DNA from: Crossaster papposus
Taxonomy: Eukaryota > Echinodermata > Asteroidea > Velatida > Solasteridae
DNA: 64,000 nucleotides
Assembly: GCA_037893245.1 (NCBI GenBank)
Contig: JBAIAA010000412.1
Coordinates: 2,356,001 to 2,420,000 of the forward strand
Reading direction: 5' to 3'
The position numbers and the translations under genes were made by a program. Positions 44,903 to 55,672 of this stretch are shown here, one piece after another. Positions within the stretch are counted from its first letter, which is position 1. Each line of letters begins with the position of its first letter. The notes below the pieces were generated by a model. The model was not told where the DNA came from, did no database searches, and saw only the letters and a program-made list of their open reading frames with translations.

Positions 44903-45232
44903 GCAGATCAGGCAGAATCATCATGTGTACATGTACAGCTTTTGAAACTGTGAGACAGGCCTTGGGTTTGAAACTGAAGGTAAATTGGTCAGAGTACAAG
45001 CCTGGAAGCCTTGACCATTTACGTTTTGAAGCCTATTAAACTTCAAAATAGGATCTGCCTAAGGCAGATCAGGCAGAATCATGTGTACATGTACATGTAC
45101 TGCTTCTGAAATGCTCCCTGCGAGACAAACCTTGGTTTTGAGACTGAAGGTAAAATGGTCAGAGTGCAAGCTTGGAAGCCTTGGATGCCTATACTATTAA
45201 ACTTCAGAATAGGATCCGGATCAAAGTAATTT
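44903..45232. repeat. Tandem duplication, about 160-bp unit
   Basis: Two units begin GCAGATCAGGCAGAATCAT at 44903 and 45063 and share AGACTGAAGGTAAA-like and TATTAAACTTCA words. Unit 1 has GTGTACATGTACAG and unit 2 GTGTACATGTACATGTACTG, one CATGTA more. A partial third piece resumes at about 45560 beyond the inserted MITE-B. Confidence 0.85.
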
Positions 45233-45298
45233 GACACTCTTCTTCAGCCCTCTTCACACTACAGCCTCCCAACATGGTGTGAACTCAACCCTGGGCGA

Positions 45299-45552
45299 TT
45301 AACCAGTTTGCACCGGGATTATTTTGACATTGACCAATCCCAGGCATGGGTTGTTTCTCCTGAACCTCGATCCGAGACTGGTTCAGGCCGCTATCTGTGG
45401 GTAGCACACCCTGATATTGTCCGGCCTCGCTCTCGCTGCAAGCCAGTTGCTGACAGATAATCCCTTTGCTGTGTGACATGTTTGTCTCTCATCCATTTCG
45501 AATGGCGGACAAAGTTTGCCTGTATTCTTGACGTCCGATACGAACTGGTTAA
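45299..45552 (+). mobile_element. MITE-B copy
   Basis: TTAA at both edges (45299-45302, 45549-45552). Ends CCAGTTTGCACCGGG and GTCCGATACGAACTGG, more diverged than other copies. It interrupts the tandem-duplicated segment. Confidence 0.9.
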
Positions 45553-45680
45553 GCTTGGACACCAATTAAACTTCAGATTAGGATAGAGATCAAAGTAATT
45601 GGACCTTTTTCTTTCAAATGTATTTTCCATTTTGTCCTCTCACAATGCCCATGTTTATTTTCTTCTGATACTTGTTTCAG

Positions 45681-45800
45681 ATGGTGAAGGAACGAGAGGA
45701 TGAGGTGACCGTCTTGGAGAATGAGATTCGTCTTCAGCAGGTGCAAGACAAGTTTCCCCATGACGACCTACAGCTCATGGACAGAGAAACCAAGTCACAG
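45681..45800 (+). CDS. ARHGAP20: Shared exon: charged helical segment after the DH motif
   Basis: Acceptor CTTGTTTCAG ends at 45680 and donor GTAGGC begins at 45801. It is 120 nt, 40 codons, phase 0 on both sides. It encodes MVKEREDEVTVLENEIRLQQ followed by VQDKFPHDDLQLMDRETKSQ. It continues the helix begun in exon 43488 (NVRM-MVKERE), as the long C-terminal DH helix does. It then leads into the stretch that joins DH to PH in RhoGEFs ('..LQ..F......L...R'). Codon use is GC-rich at third positions. It is a clear coding exon; the domain assignment is by position and general pattern. Confidence 0.85.
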
Positions 45801-46037
45801 GTAGGCCAACAACTCTGAATCCAATTGAAGTGTTTTAAATGTGTGGTGTGATTTTTTACAAATTGTTGTACAAATTGTATTAGTGGGATGCAGTGCATGC
45901 CCTCATTTCTGCAAAAAGTTCTGCTTCAGATTACGTGGCCTTTTTTTTTTTTTTTTTTTAAATTTTGTTTTGGTGGGGGGCATTTTTTTCTTTACATTAT
46001 TCATGTATACATGTAGGTGTCTATGTGTAATCAAGGT
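45801..46037. other. Intron start; T-tract and G-tract
   Basis: A run of about 19 T at 45941-45959. No feature otherwise. Confidence 0.5.
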
Positions 46038-46380
46038 TTAAAGGTAGGATACACCATTGGTAATGGCTTGAATTATCAGGAATAGGTGGATTTTGGGGGT
46101 TGTATTTTATAGTAAATTTCGTTTAATTTACCTGTCTGAAGTTTTCTCATGGATACCGAGAAAAAAGGAAGAAAAAATGGCGTTCATTTTGTTGTTCTTG
46201 TTTTTATCGCGATCGCAATAAATATATTTTTTTAAATAGAATTCAATTTTTCAGAACAATTACAAGATATATTTAGGCCTACAAGCGATATTGTTTTGCT
46301 GGATGCCTAGAATCATGATTTACTTTCAAATAAATAAGATATTTCTTCATAATTCGGTAGTAACAATTTTCGACCATCTG
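46038..46380 (-). mobile_element. MITE-A copy, right end lost
   Basis: TTAA 46038-46041, AGGTAGGATACACCATT. Sequence continues to TTCGACCATCTGAC, where the terminus should start, and stops. Confidence 0.9.
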
Positions 46381-46746
46381 ACAGTGGAAAGTAAAGTACT
46401 AAAGACAAGAGTGCTATAAACCAATAATACGTTTCCGCATGGTTCCAATACGTTTCCGCATTTCTCCTTCTTTTACGAATTTTTGTCTCTATAAATGCAT
46501 TTTTTTTCCTCATTCCAAGGATTTTGCTTGTTGGAAACTACGTCAATGCAAAACTTGTATTCACACAAAATAATTTCCGCATTTTTTTGTAAAAGTGAGT
46601 CAACAGTTTCTTTTCACTCAAAAGGGAATAAAGAAAATCCCGCGCTTCACTGCCATGTTTTTACATGGTTGTTGTGCTTATTGTGCTGATATGTTGTTAT
46701 TATGTTTCGGTTGAATTCCTTTCACTCATACTTTTTTGAAACTCAG

Positions 46747-46776
46747 ATCAGCCACCTACGTCACACTATTGTAATG
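46747..46776 (+). CDS. Possible 30-nt microexon
   Basis: Acceptor ...TTTTTTGAAACTCAG ends at 46746 and a good donor GTAAGG starts at 46777. The 30 nt between are ten codons, ISHLRHTIVM, phase 0 on both sides. It fits exactly between exon 45681 (phase 0 out) and exon 57258 (phase 0 in). The flanks are AT-rich while this piece is not. It would be optional, since skipping it keeps the frame. Signals this short can arise by chance. Confidence 0.4.
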
Positions 46777-47136
46777 GTAAGGAATTACGCAAGCCTCAGT
46801 AAAAATGACATCTGCACTTCCTGAAAATGCCTTGATGTTAATACAAAAAATTAAAAATGAATATTATTTCCTCATGATAAGATGATTTTTTCCTCATATT
46901 GGAAATGCTATGGTTTTTTTTCCTTGTACATTTGTACAAGCTTACGTATAGTTTCTCCATTCCCAACAAGAATGTTTAAAATTTCCCAGCTAGAATTGTA
47001 GAAAACTTACACAATTTTCAATAGTTGGTAAAATGCAAAGACTTACGTTTAGAATCTCAAAACAAACAGTTTTGCTTTTGTTTTTAAGTTTTTTTTAACT
47101 TAAAGATTTTTAGGTGTAAACCAATTAATCTTTTCC
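46777..47136. other. No gene recognised
   Basis: Intronic, AT-rich. Confidence 0.45.
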
Positions 47137-47444
47137 TTAAAGGTAGTGTACACCATTTTCATATATTTAAAAAAAATAATATTATTAACAAATATTTTAT
47201 TTATTTGTAAGTAAATAATGATTCCAGGCATCCAGCAAAATGATTGCGCTAGATACCCTGAAATTGTTTAGAAAAACAATAATAACTGCTCGATGTCTGT
47301 TGAAAACAGATGCCGTTTTTTTCTTTTTTCTTTTTGGCAATCATGGACAGGTTAGTTGAACGATATTTACTATTAAAAACAACTCCCCAAATCCACCCAT
47401 TCCTGATATTTCAAGCAATTACCAATGGTGTATCCTACCTTTAA
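47137..47444 (+). mobile_element. MITE-A copy, internally deleted
   Basis: TTAA at both edges; ends AGGTAGTGTACACCATT and AATGGTGTATCCTACCT. The central hairpin is gone and the total length is 308 bp. Confidence 0.94.
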
Positions 47445-48218
47445 CTTGGAAGTTTGAAGTTCTAAACTCTCGGAATAAAAGTTCAGCGAGTGTACAACTC
47501 AACAGTGTACGATTGACCAGAAATCTTCGACCTTTTTTCACCCTCACCTTTATCCTGTGTCACCATTGCCTTTCCAGTCCTACTTCTAAATAAAAAAAAC
47601 CCAACGCATTAGAAAAAAAAATTGTTTTAACAAAGCAATGCCATGGCCTGCTTTAATGGTCCTCGGTCAAAATCGTCCGACCAAAACAGCCCTCCGTGAT
47701 TTTTCAGCTGATTGTAGTGAAAGGTCCAACGCCGCCGATGCATTGATCAACCATTCAGTATAAGGCCCTCTTGCCTGGGGCAAATTACTCAAAATGAACA
47801 AATTGTATTCCCACAAACCCCCCAAAAACCCAAAAGGGATGCGGTGATTGCGGTCAGATTATCCATTAAAATCTTAGATCACTGGGTGGAAACTTTCCTG
47901 TATGCATCCAGGGGCTGTTTTTGTGGTCAGATTTTTCTCTTTTGTGGAATTCTCGTTAAATTGATACAATACAATTTAGAAAATGTGAAAGTGCAAAGGG
48001 GGGTTATACCCTCGGCTGAAACATTGGTGAACATAACATGCATGCAGTGTTTCCTAATAACCCTAACCAGAGTGGTTTGGGGTGGTATGTGACTATTGTG
48101 ATCAGGCTGTTTGTGCTGCCCAGGATCGAGACGAATCTGGAAAATTTGGAAAGTTAGCCACAAAGCTTTGAGTCGAGTAGGATTCCAGTAGTGTTAACTG
48201 ATTCTAAAGGGAAAACGG
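47445..48218. other. No gene recognised
   Basis: Intronic; no repeat recognised. Confidence 0.4.
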
Positions 48219-48332
48219 CCAGTTAAACGATATTTACTATACAACCCCCCAATACAACCCCCCAATACAACCCCCCAAATCCACCCATTCATGATAATTT
48301 AGGCAATTACCAATGGTGTATCCTACCTTTAA
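48219..48332 (+). mobile_element. MITE-A right-end fragment with a triplicated piece
   Basis: Begins at CAGTTAAACGATATTTAC and ends GGTGTATCCTACCT then TTAA (48329-48332). ATACAACCCCCCA is present three times in a row (48239-48278), once in other copies. Confidence 0.92.
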
Positions 48333-48566
48333 TGATTGACCGATTCAATCTCTAAAGGCAATTTGACACTATCCAGACATTTGTTTACATGTAAAAATCA
48401 ATTGGCTGTTTCACATACAGGTGAAAAGCCTTCACAAATTTACTGCACACTGACAAGGAATTTGAAATCAAGAATATAAACTGATACCTCAAGATGTCAG
48501 AACGAATTTTGTGGGTTAAACAAAAAATTGCTTCAGGGTTCGTTTCAGACCAAAATGGCTGCCCTC

Positions 48567-48680
48567 CTTAACTTGTTCACACCAGAATTATTTTGACATT
48601 GGCCGGGCCCGAGCATGGGACTGTTTTTCACAAACTTTGAGATCTGAGATGGGTTCAGGCCAGCATCTGTGGGTAGCTGA
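48567..48680 (+). mobile_element. MITE-B fragment, diverged
   Basis: TTAACTTGTTCACACCAGAA, then TTATTTTGACATTGGCC and GATGGGTTCAGGCCAGC. The right half is missing. Confidence 0.75.
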
Positions 48681-48942
48681 AAAAACAAACAAAAACTGTG
48701 ATACACATGTAAATCCTGATTTGCAGTGTTGCTTTGCCTCATTTTCTCCACATTTAATTGTTCTTTATCAGTGAGGAGCACCAAATCTTGATTATATTTT
48801 ATAAAAAAAGTGGAATATTGCCCCCAACAAGTTTACTGAGTGACACAATTGCAGCAGTGGATTTGGTTACTTTTCAACAGTCGGTTCTGTCAAAGTAAAC
48901 AACACTTGAAGTTTCATTGTTATTTTGCAATGATAGTAAAGT

Positions 48943-48973
<31 letters not shown>

Positions 48974-49236
48974 AAAAAAAAAAGAAAAAAAAAGGAGTTG
49001 GGGTTAGTGTTTCGTGTCTATGATTATAGAAAGTCAAACAACTAGGTGGGCTCTTATTGCAAAGCCTTTTGTGTCTAATCGCTGCGTACATGTAATTTGA
49101 CCCGGTTGATTGAGAAATGATAGGTGCGGAATGCGCCGTGCAGATTTGGAAATTTTGGGATTTAATTAAACTAAGATTGGGTTGTGTTGTGTCTGTCGTG
49201 AAGTTGGTCCTGTACTGTACCAGTAGCATTGATGAC
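48681..49236. other. No gene recognised; A/GA-rich tract
   Basis: 48941-48994 is almost entirely A with scattered G. The phenylalanine-rich - strand ORF over it is an artefact. Confidence 0.5.
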
Positions 49237-49607
49237 TTAAAGGTACATGTAGGATATACCATTTGCAACTATCGAAAATATTTACTACTAAATTATTGAG
49301 AAGTATCTTACTTTATCTAAAAGTAAATAATGATTCTAGGCATCCAGCTAAATTTTGCACTAGATATCCTGTAAGTGTTCCAAAAAAAATTACATGTATT
49401 TTTAAAAATTCACGATTCAAGAACAACATAAGAATAGCTGCCCGACGCCGGTTGAAAACGAACGCTGTTTTTCTTGCTTTTCTCGGCATCCATGATTGTA
49501 AAACTTCGGACATGTCAGTTAAACGATTTTCACCATAAAATACAACCTCCCAAATCCACCTATTCATAATTATTCAAGCAATTACCAATGGTGTATACTA
49601 CCTTTAA
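49237..49607 (+). mobile_element. MITE-A copy with a CATGTA gain in its terminus
   Basis: TTAA at both edges. GGTAGGATA has become GGTACATGTAGGATA at about 49243-49257, an exact 6-nt gain. Right end AATGGTGTATACTACCT. Confidence 0.95.
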
Positions 49608-49989
49608 AGAAGGTGTTTTCAAATGTTTTTTTTATTGGTTTATTTTGTTGATTTACGACAGGTGGTTTTTGAGCCAAGAATGTCAAAATGAAAGTTATAG
49701 TGTTTAGAGTCACGAGTCAGTTGGGGTGAAATAACCCTGAAACTCAATCCTTGTAAATTTGAGTAACATTGGAATTGTTCAGATACAGGAATGAAAAAGA
49801 AAATTTACAATTTCACTAGTAAATGGTATAGTCTCTACTTTGAGAATAGAGAAAGGAAGCACAGATAGATTTGCCGAGAGCCTAGAGGACAGAAAGTAGG
49901 TGCCTTAATTATATTGGCTCTATTGGTTAGGACTTCAATTTTATAATGATGACAGGAGACCTTTCTGTTGACAATTTCATAAAACATGT

Positions 49990-50210
49990 AAGCACCAAAA
50001 TCTGCTTAGCATGAAAATTCGTCCTTGGGAAAAAAACCAGGGTTACCAACCAAAAACCAGCTGAATACCAGTCACAAACCATTATTCAGCTGGTTTTTGT
50101 TTTAAAATGAAAAGCGCGTGGAGGTTTGGCTTATAGTCTGTTTTAAATGAGCAAGACATTTTTGTGCTAAGCACATTTTTGTGCTTACATGTTTTATGAA
50201 ATTGGCCCCA
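49990..50210 (+). repeat. Dispersed repeat G, copy 2
   Basis: Same motif order as 32600-32765. It includes a perfect 16-bp inverted pair, AAAAACCAGCTGAATA and TATTCAGCTGGTTTTT (about 50053-50100). Confidence 0.65.
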
Positions 50211-50951
50211 GAGCTCATGAGCTGGAGTGAGGTTTTATGATAGAATCCAGGGTCCAATATTATAGCAGGGGCTAACCTTCTTATAGCAACAATGCCTGCT
50301 TTAAAAGAACAGGTCATAAAAGTTGCGCCGTAAATCATGCCATGGAGCTCATCTGTCCAAATTAGTAGAGAAAACTTGTTATGACCCAACCCTGGAAATT
50401 ATCCCCCCTAGGGTTTGGGCTTTTTGATGCCTTGATGCCCTGGGCCCAGTTTTTGATACAAATAAATCTCTGAGTGAAAGGTCTTTGCAGTCTGGTAGGT
50501 ACATGTACATGTACTATAAAGCAAAATGTTGTTCATTCTGAGTGAGTTCAGATGCAGACTTTAAAACAGATTCAGGCTACAAAATGTTTCAGGCTACAAA
50601 ATGTTTCAGCCTCATTTGCCAAAGTTGGTTTGCACTTTATGCATTTATTAATAACTAGTGGTAAATCCATTAAACACATGAAATTACAAACACAAATTTG
50701 TTTTCCCTAGAACAACTATTTAGTTTTAAAAGTAGCAAGTTTCCTTGTTCTCTTTCAGGAAAAATAAGGTCAAATCTAAAAAAGGAATGAACAAAAAAGT
50801 ATTATTATTTCGTACCTTGATACTAGTAAAAAGGCTGATTTATTTTCTGTGTTGTGTGGACATTTGTAATTTTATTTTTTCAAGAAACAAAATTTGAATA
50901 TTCCCCTTGAAATTGAAATAGTGAAGATTAAAATGAATAAACATCAAGCCC
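50211..50951. other. No gene recognised
   Basis: GGTACATGTACATGTACTA near 50499. Intronic otherwise. Confidence 0.4.
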
Positions 50952-51358
50952 TTAAAGGTAGTATACACCATTTGTAATTGCTTAAATTATCATGAATGGG
51001 TGGATGTAAAGCCAGGTACATGTAGGATACACTATTGCTAATTACTTGAATTGTCAGGAATGTGGATTTGGGAGGTTATATTTTATAGTAAATATCGTTT
51101 AACTGACCTGTCCGAAGTTTTATGATCATGGATGTTGAAAAAAACCAAGACAAACGGCGTTCATTTTCAACCGGCGTTGGGCAGTGGTTCTTGCGATCGC
51201 GATTTTTTTGGATAATATTCAATTTTCTCAGAACAATTACAGGATATCCAGCACAATCATTTTGCTGAATGCCTACAATCATTATTTACTTTTAAAAAAG
51301 TAAGATATTTCTTAATAATTTTTTCTTGATATCTGCAAATGGTGTATCCTACCTTTAC
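50952..51358 (-). mobile_element. Two MITE-A pieces joined head to tail
   Basis: 50952-51012 is the first 60 bp of one copy (TTAA, AGGTAGTATACACCATT). At 51014 a second copy restarts with GGTACATGTAGGATACAC, again with a CATGTA gain, and runs to GTGTATCCTACCTTTA (51358). Confidence 0.92.
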
Positions 51359-52010
51359 ATGTACATAGTATACACCTATAGATGCATTTCACTGCTTGAG
51401 TGGACTGGTAGAATGTGACTTGTATTATGTACATGTTCAGATGTGTTAAAACTCTCACCGCACCTACCCTATATGATGTACACAATGTACACTTACATGT
51501 AGGTGTTTCCACAATGGTATCATGTTGATATGTGTACAGTAATTGGGCCTGCTGTATATTTTCCCAGGCTCTTGTATACAATTGGCCTTTCACCTTGCGG
51601 AGTTGACAGTCCAAACACACACAAAAAGCATGCCGCAGAAAAAAAGTTTATCTACCAGTACAAAGATTTTTGGCAACAATGTATATTTACATCAATTAGT
51701 TACATGGTTCTGTTTGTTGTACAAAACTTGTGAATTTGTATGCTAAGCAAGCAAAATTATTGGAAACATTGTTTACAGAAATAACATTATTGCAAATTTA
51801 TGCGATGTTTGTTAATTATTAACCAGAAATTGTTATCTGTGTTTGTAAAATTAATTGGGAAAAACTGTGAATTCATGTTTGCCTGGGAATTGTGTTTTTA
51901 GTGTTCTGTATAAAGATAAACACACATTTAGTTTATTGTAAGGTCAAATCTCTCGTTGAACACTCACTGTGAGGCATGAAGACGGGAAAACCTTTTTTTC
52001 AAAGGGAAAA
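51359..52010. other. No gene recognised
   Basis: Several TACATGT words at 51359-51500. Intronic. Confidence 0.4.
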
Positions 52011-52311
52011 ATGTGATACACCATTTGCAGATATCGAAAAATGTTACTATCAAATTATTACAAAATATCATAATGGGTACTTATTTGAAAGTAAATAATG
52101 ATTGTAGACATTCAGCAAAAGGAGTATACACTCTAGATATCCTGTAATTGTTCCAAAAAAATGAATTTTATAAATAAAATTTACGATCGCTGGACGGCGA
52201 TCGCAAAAACAACAACATAAGAACCACTGCCGGAGGCTGGTTGAAAACGAACACTGTTTTTCTTGCTTTTCTCAGCATCTTTGATTGTAAAACTTTGGAC
52301 AGGTCAGTTAA
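52011..52311 (+). mobile_element. MITE-A copy, interrupted by another MITE-A
   Basis: Left end GTGATACACCATTTGCAG. At its internal GTCAGTTAAACG site the sequence switches after TTAA into the terminus of the next copy. Central hairpin GATCGCTGGACGGCGATC. Confidence 0.93.
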
Positions 52312-52638
52312 AGGTATGATACACCATTTGCAGGTATCAAAAATATTAACTACCAAATTAAGAAAATATCTTACTCATTTGAAAGTAAATAATGGTTCTA
52401 GGCATCCAGCAAAATGATTGCGCTAGATATCCTGTAAATATTTCAAAAAATAGAATTTTACCATTTTACCCCGGACGGCGATCGTGAACAAACAAAAATA
52501 ACATAAGAATAACTGCTCGACGCCGGTTAAAAACCAAACGCTTTTTTGTGTGCTTTTCTCGGCATCCATGGTTGTAAAACGTCAGACAGGTCAGGTGAAC
52601 GATATTTACTATAAAATACAACCTCCCAAATCCTACCT
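52308..52638 (+). mobile_element. MITE-A copy nested at the TTAA of its neighbour
   Basis: TTAA 52308-52311, then AGGTATGATACACCATT. The right end is deletion-joined: CCCAAA directly followed by TCCTACCT. Confidence 0.93.
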
Positions 52639-52923
52639 GGGTGGGTGGTAGCATGCAGTAACCATTATTATTGCTTCTATGCATTTTATGCCTGAATGGT
52701 ATCACCTTGTATAGCCATGGCCATTTTTTTCCAATTAGCAATGCCTAGCATTGCTGACATGCTGGATCTATATAGAGGCAGGCTAGACAGATTCCAAGCT
52801 GACCTCGGCTTGACCTTAAACTAAAGGGAAAAGAAAGCTGACATGTAAAATAGTGGTATGTGAATGGCTGTTTGTTTGAAAAGGGAAAACAGTTAATAGA
52901 ACTTTACAAGATTAGACAGGACA

Positions 52924-53085
52924 GTGGGATACACCATTTGCCGATATCATTTTACTACAGAATTATTGAGAAATATCTTACTTTTACTTTTATTTAATAA
53001 ATATTGATTGTAGGCATCCAGCAAAATGATTGCGCTAGATATCCTATAATTGTTCTGAAAATTCAATTCAATTCCTTTAGAAATA
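52924..53085 (+). mobile_element. MITE-A fragment
   Basis: GTGGGATACACCATTTGCCG through GATTGCGCTAGATATCC; it stops after the first 160 bp. Confidence 0.88.
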
Positions 53086-53662
53086 TATATGTTGTTATGC
53101 CAATTAAAACAATTTTGAATAATTTTGCAATATTTAAAATCTTAAAACCTAATTCAAAAAGTCATCATAATTTTGAGGATGTATGGTAATTTATATTTCC
53201 CCCCAACCAAGGTAGCTGTAAGGTGCACAGGAAATCATAAATTTCTCTCAAGTAAACTTGAGGGTCTACAAACCCCTCCCTTTGGTGTGATGTTTGGCAG
53301 GTGCTAAGATTGGCCTTTTGACACCAACACTCCACATATCCCCTTCCCAAATCTCTGCTTGACACCTGACCCCCTGCTTGGCATGGTTTCAGGTGGTTGC
53401 CAGGATGAGTTAGCCTGGATTCCATTATTTCACACCTCCTAGCCTGTTATCAATTTTGTCATGTTTCATTATACTTGATGTAATTTGATGAGTGTGTTAG
53501 ATCCTTTCTCTATGGTTAGATGAAACCTAAAAGCCTTGTAAACTATTATGTTTTGTTATTCTTCAGCACTTTGTTGAAGCACAGCAAAGATTGAGAGTAC
53601 AGTTTTTGTTTGGAGAGCTTCCTATCCTAGGCTTTATTTTATGAGAGACATGAAATTGACTT
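53086..53662. other. No gene recognised
   Basis: Intronic; no feature seen. Confidence 0.4.
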
Positions 53663-54040
53663 TTAAAGGTAGGATACACCATTGGTAAAAGCTTGAATTA
53701 CCATGAATGGGTAGATTTGGGGGGTTGTATTTTATAGTAAATATCGTTTAATAACTGACCTGTCCGAAGTTTTACAATCAAGCACAAAAAACAGCGTTTG
53801 TTTTCAGCGGGCGTCGAGCAGTTATTCTTATGTTATATTTGTTTTTTTGCGATCGCCGTCCGGCGATCCCGCAAATGTTTCTTTATAAAATTCTATTTTT
53901 CAGAATAATTACAGGATATCTAGCGCAATCATTTTGCTGGATGCCTAGAATCATTATTTACTTTCAAATGAGTAAGATATTTCTTAATAATTCAATAGTA
54001 AATATTTTTGATATCTGCAAATGGTATATCCTACCTTTAA
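53663..54040 (-). mobile_element. MITE-A copy, complete
   Basis: TTAA at 53663-53666 and 54037-54040. Hairpin GATCGCCGTCCGGCGATC, perfect arms. Confidence 0.96.
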
Positions 54041-54695
54041 CTTTTCACTCTAAAGCATAGAGCTCTATGCTCTAAGTTCACCTTAGAAAAGTGTTTAGCT
54101 ATTGTTGAAGATTTTTTTTATATAAACCTGGGTCTTTTTATCTATTGTAGTTTCAAAAGACTTTTTTTTTTATATAGAAAAGATCCGGTTCACCAATTTT
54201 AATGGATATACATGAACACCATTTGCTAACATGAGAAGTACTCCGTGCTTCTTTCCTTTGAAACATGTTAAAAATGGCAAATATATAGGCAGTTCCCCAT
54301 ATATCAGATGCCCCAATTTTGGAAGTTTATTTACCAACTTTTTTAACAAGCCATTTTGTATGAAAGAGCCTGTGAGAGTTTGTATAAGAATCTGTGCCAT
54401 CAACTGGTACATGTACATGTACATGTAGGGTGGAGTGGGGCAAAAAATTGGGGGGAAAATTGTCATTGTGAACCTAGCCTTGATGACTGAGGCTTATCAA
54501 GCTTGTTCCCTGAACGATCATTTGCCCGATCCATATACCCGTCTTTGTACGGCGCACAGAGTGCCCAGCATGCTAGCCTTATACTCAAAGGCCTGCAAGC
54601 ACGTATGTCCCGCACGTACATCCACAAACATTCGAATTCGGACGAGCCAATCAAACGATATGTGCACAGTCATTACTTGAATAAAGTTTTAAGGG
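54041..54695. other. No gene recognised
   Basis: TACATGTACATGTACATGTAG at about 54407-54427. From about 54490 CpG content rises towards the array at 54696. Confidence 0.4.
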
Positions 54696-54775
54696 CCAAT
54701 AACGTCACCGACCAATAACGCCACCGACCAATAATGTCACCGACCAATAACGTCACCGACCAATAACGTCAGCGA
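54696..54775 (+). promoter_or_regulatory. Tandem CCAAT/ACGTCA array (16-bp unit x 5), candidate promoter
   Basis: Five near-perfect copies of CCAATAACGTCACCGA. Each holds a CCAAT box (NF-Y site) and ACGTCA, a CRE half-site for CREB/ATF factors. A sixth CCAAT (GAGCCAATCAAACG) lies at about 54644. One unit has GCCACC and one has TGTCACC. The array ends 25 bp before the candidate start codon at 54800, in a locally CpG-rich region. Confidence 0.55.
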
Positions 54776-54799
54776 ATAGAACATTGTTTTGGTACTACA

Positions 54800-54919
54800 A
54801 TGCCGGCGCACGCGATGATGTCTCGTGTATTGTCACATGTTATTGAACAGCATGGGGTCTTTCATTCGAGGGCCAATAATAACACGCGATCGAAAACGAC
54901 TCAACCGCGAAACTCGGAA
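54800..54919 (+). CDS. Candidate alternative first exon (form 3)
   Basis: ATG 54800 opens 40 codons, MPAHAMMSRVLSHVIEQHGV then FHSRANNNTRSKTTQPRNSE, ending at a usable donor GTAAAC (54920). It is 120 nt and leaves in phase 0, as exon 57258 (AGG TTT AAA) requires. The tail, basic and S/T-rich, would join RFKALANRRRSAPS. In vertebrate ARHGAP20 a similar short N-terminus precedes KTLAERRRSAPS. The array of CCAAT/CRE units immediately upstream gives it a promoter. A transcript from here would skip the DH-like exons and make a PH-first protein like vertebrate ARHGAP20. The donor is weaker than the others (A at +5). Chance is the alternative. Confidence 0.45.
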
Positions 54920-55383
54920 GTAAACCTGGTTGGATCAAGGCTATCGTTCGTCTCAACTATTTGCTGTATTGAACCCTGGTTTTGAGGCTAGCGACGCGTG
55001 CTGGGCATGGGCGCTGTGTGTTATGTGCCGTCGGTACAGAGAAGGATTTCTAAACCCTTTTGATTTCCAGTCAAGTGATCGATCGATCGCACTGTACCTT
55101 TCATTACCCAGCACTGAAAAGATCTAACTGAGAACCGCAATCAATTGTTGCTGCTTTGAACTCCCAGTCACTGTTATTTGTTTGTATCACATCTAAAAAG
55201 GAGTTCGCTCTGAACAAAATAGAGGCTTTGTTGGCCCTTCACACATATTTGATTGTTTTTGGTTCCACTGATGAGATTAAAATAAGGCAGGAGCAGTTAA
55301 AAAGTGCAGTACCTGCTGCCCAAAGTTTAGATTGGCAAATAATAAAGATGTCTAGACCTGAGAGCTTCTTGGAGGAATTGATC
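54920..55383. other. Intron; no other gene recognised
   Basis: Short open frames at 54930-55127 and 55156-55461 are readable but lack splice context; the second runs into the SINE at 55384. Confidence 0.4.
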
Positions 55384-55672
55384 TGCCGGGCGGTTAAGAA
55401 CTCGGTTTTCTGTTCCGCAGAGTGTGGGTTCGAGTCCCAGTGTCGACACGTGTGTCCTTAAGCAAGGCAATTAAACCACTATTGCTTCGTCCTTCGGATG
55501 GGACGTAAAGCTGTAGGTCCCGTGCGTTGTGTAATGCACGTAAAATAACCCAGTAACACTCTTCGCTAAGAGAAGGGGTTCGCCCCGGTGTTCCTGGCAG
55601 CGCCTCGGAATAGGCAACTAGATAGATGGCGCTTTACAAATGCATGATCATCATGATCATCATCAACTAACC
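55384..55672 (+). mobile_element. Long tRNA-derived SINE with ATC-rich tail
   Basis: Box B GGTTCGAGTCC at 55427-55437. Then a conserved-looking body: GTGTCCTTAAGCAAGGCAAT, ACTATTGCTTCGTCCTTCGG, AGAGAAGGGGTTCGCCCCGG, TAGATAGATGGCGCTTTAC, ending in ATGATCATCATGATCATC. I recall this body type from SINEs of several marine deuterostomes; that is memory, not a search. It appears full-length. Confidence 0.85.

Noticed and set aside
48867-49268. 133-codon - strand ORF with a phenylalanine run
   Set aside because: It translates an A/GA-rich tract; no domain or splice support.
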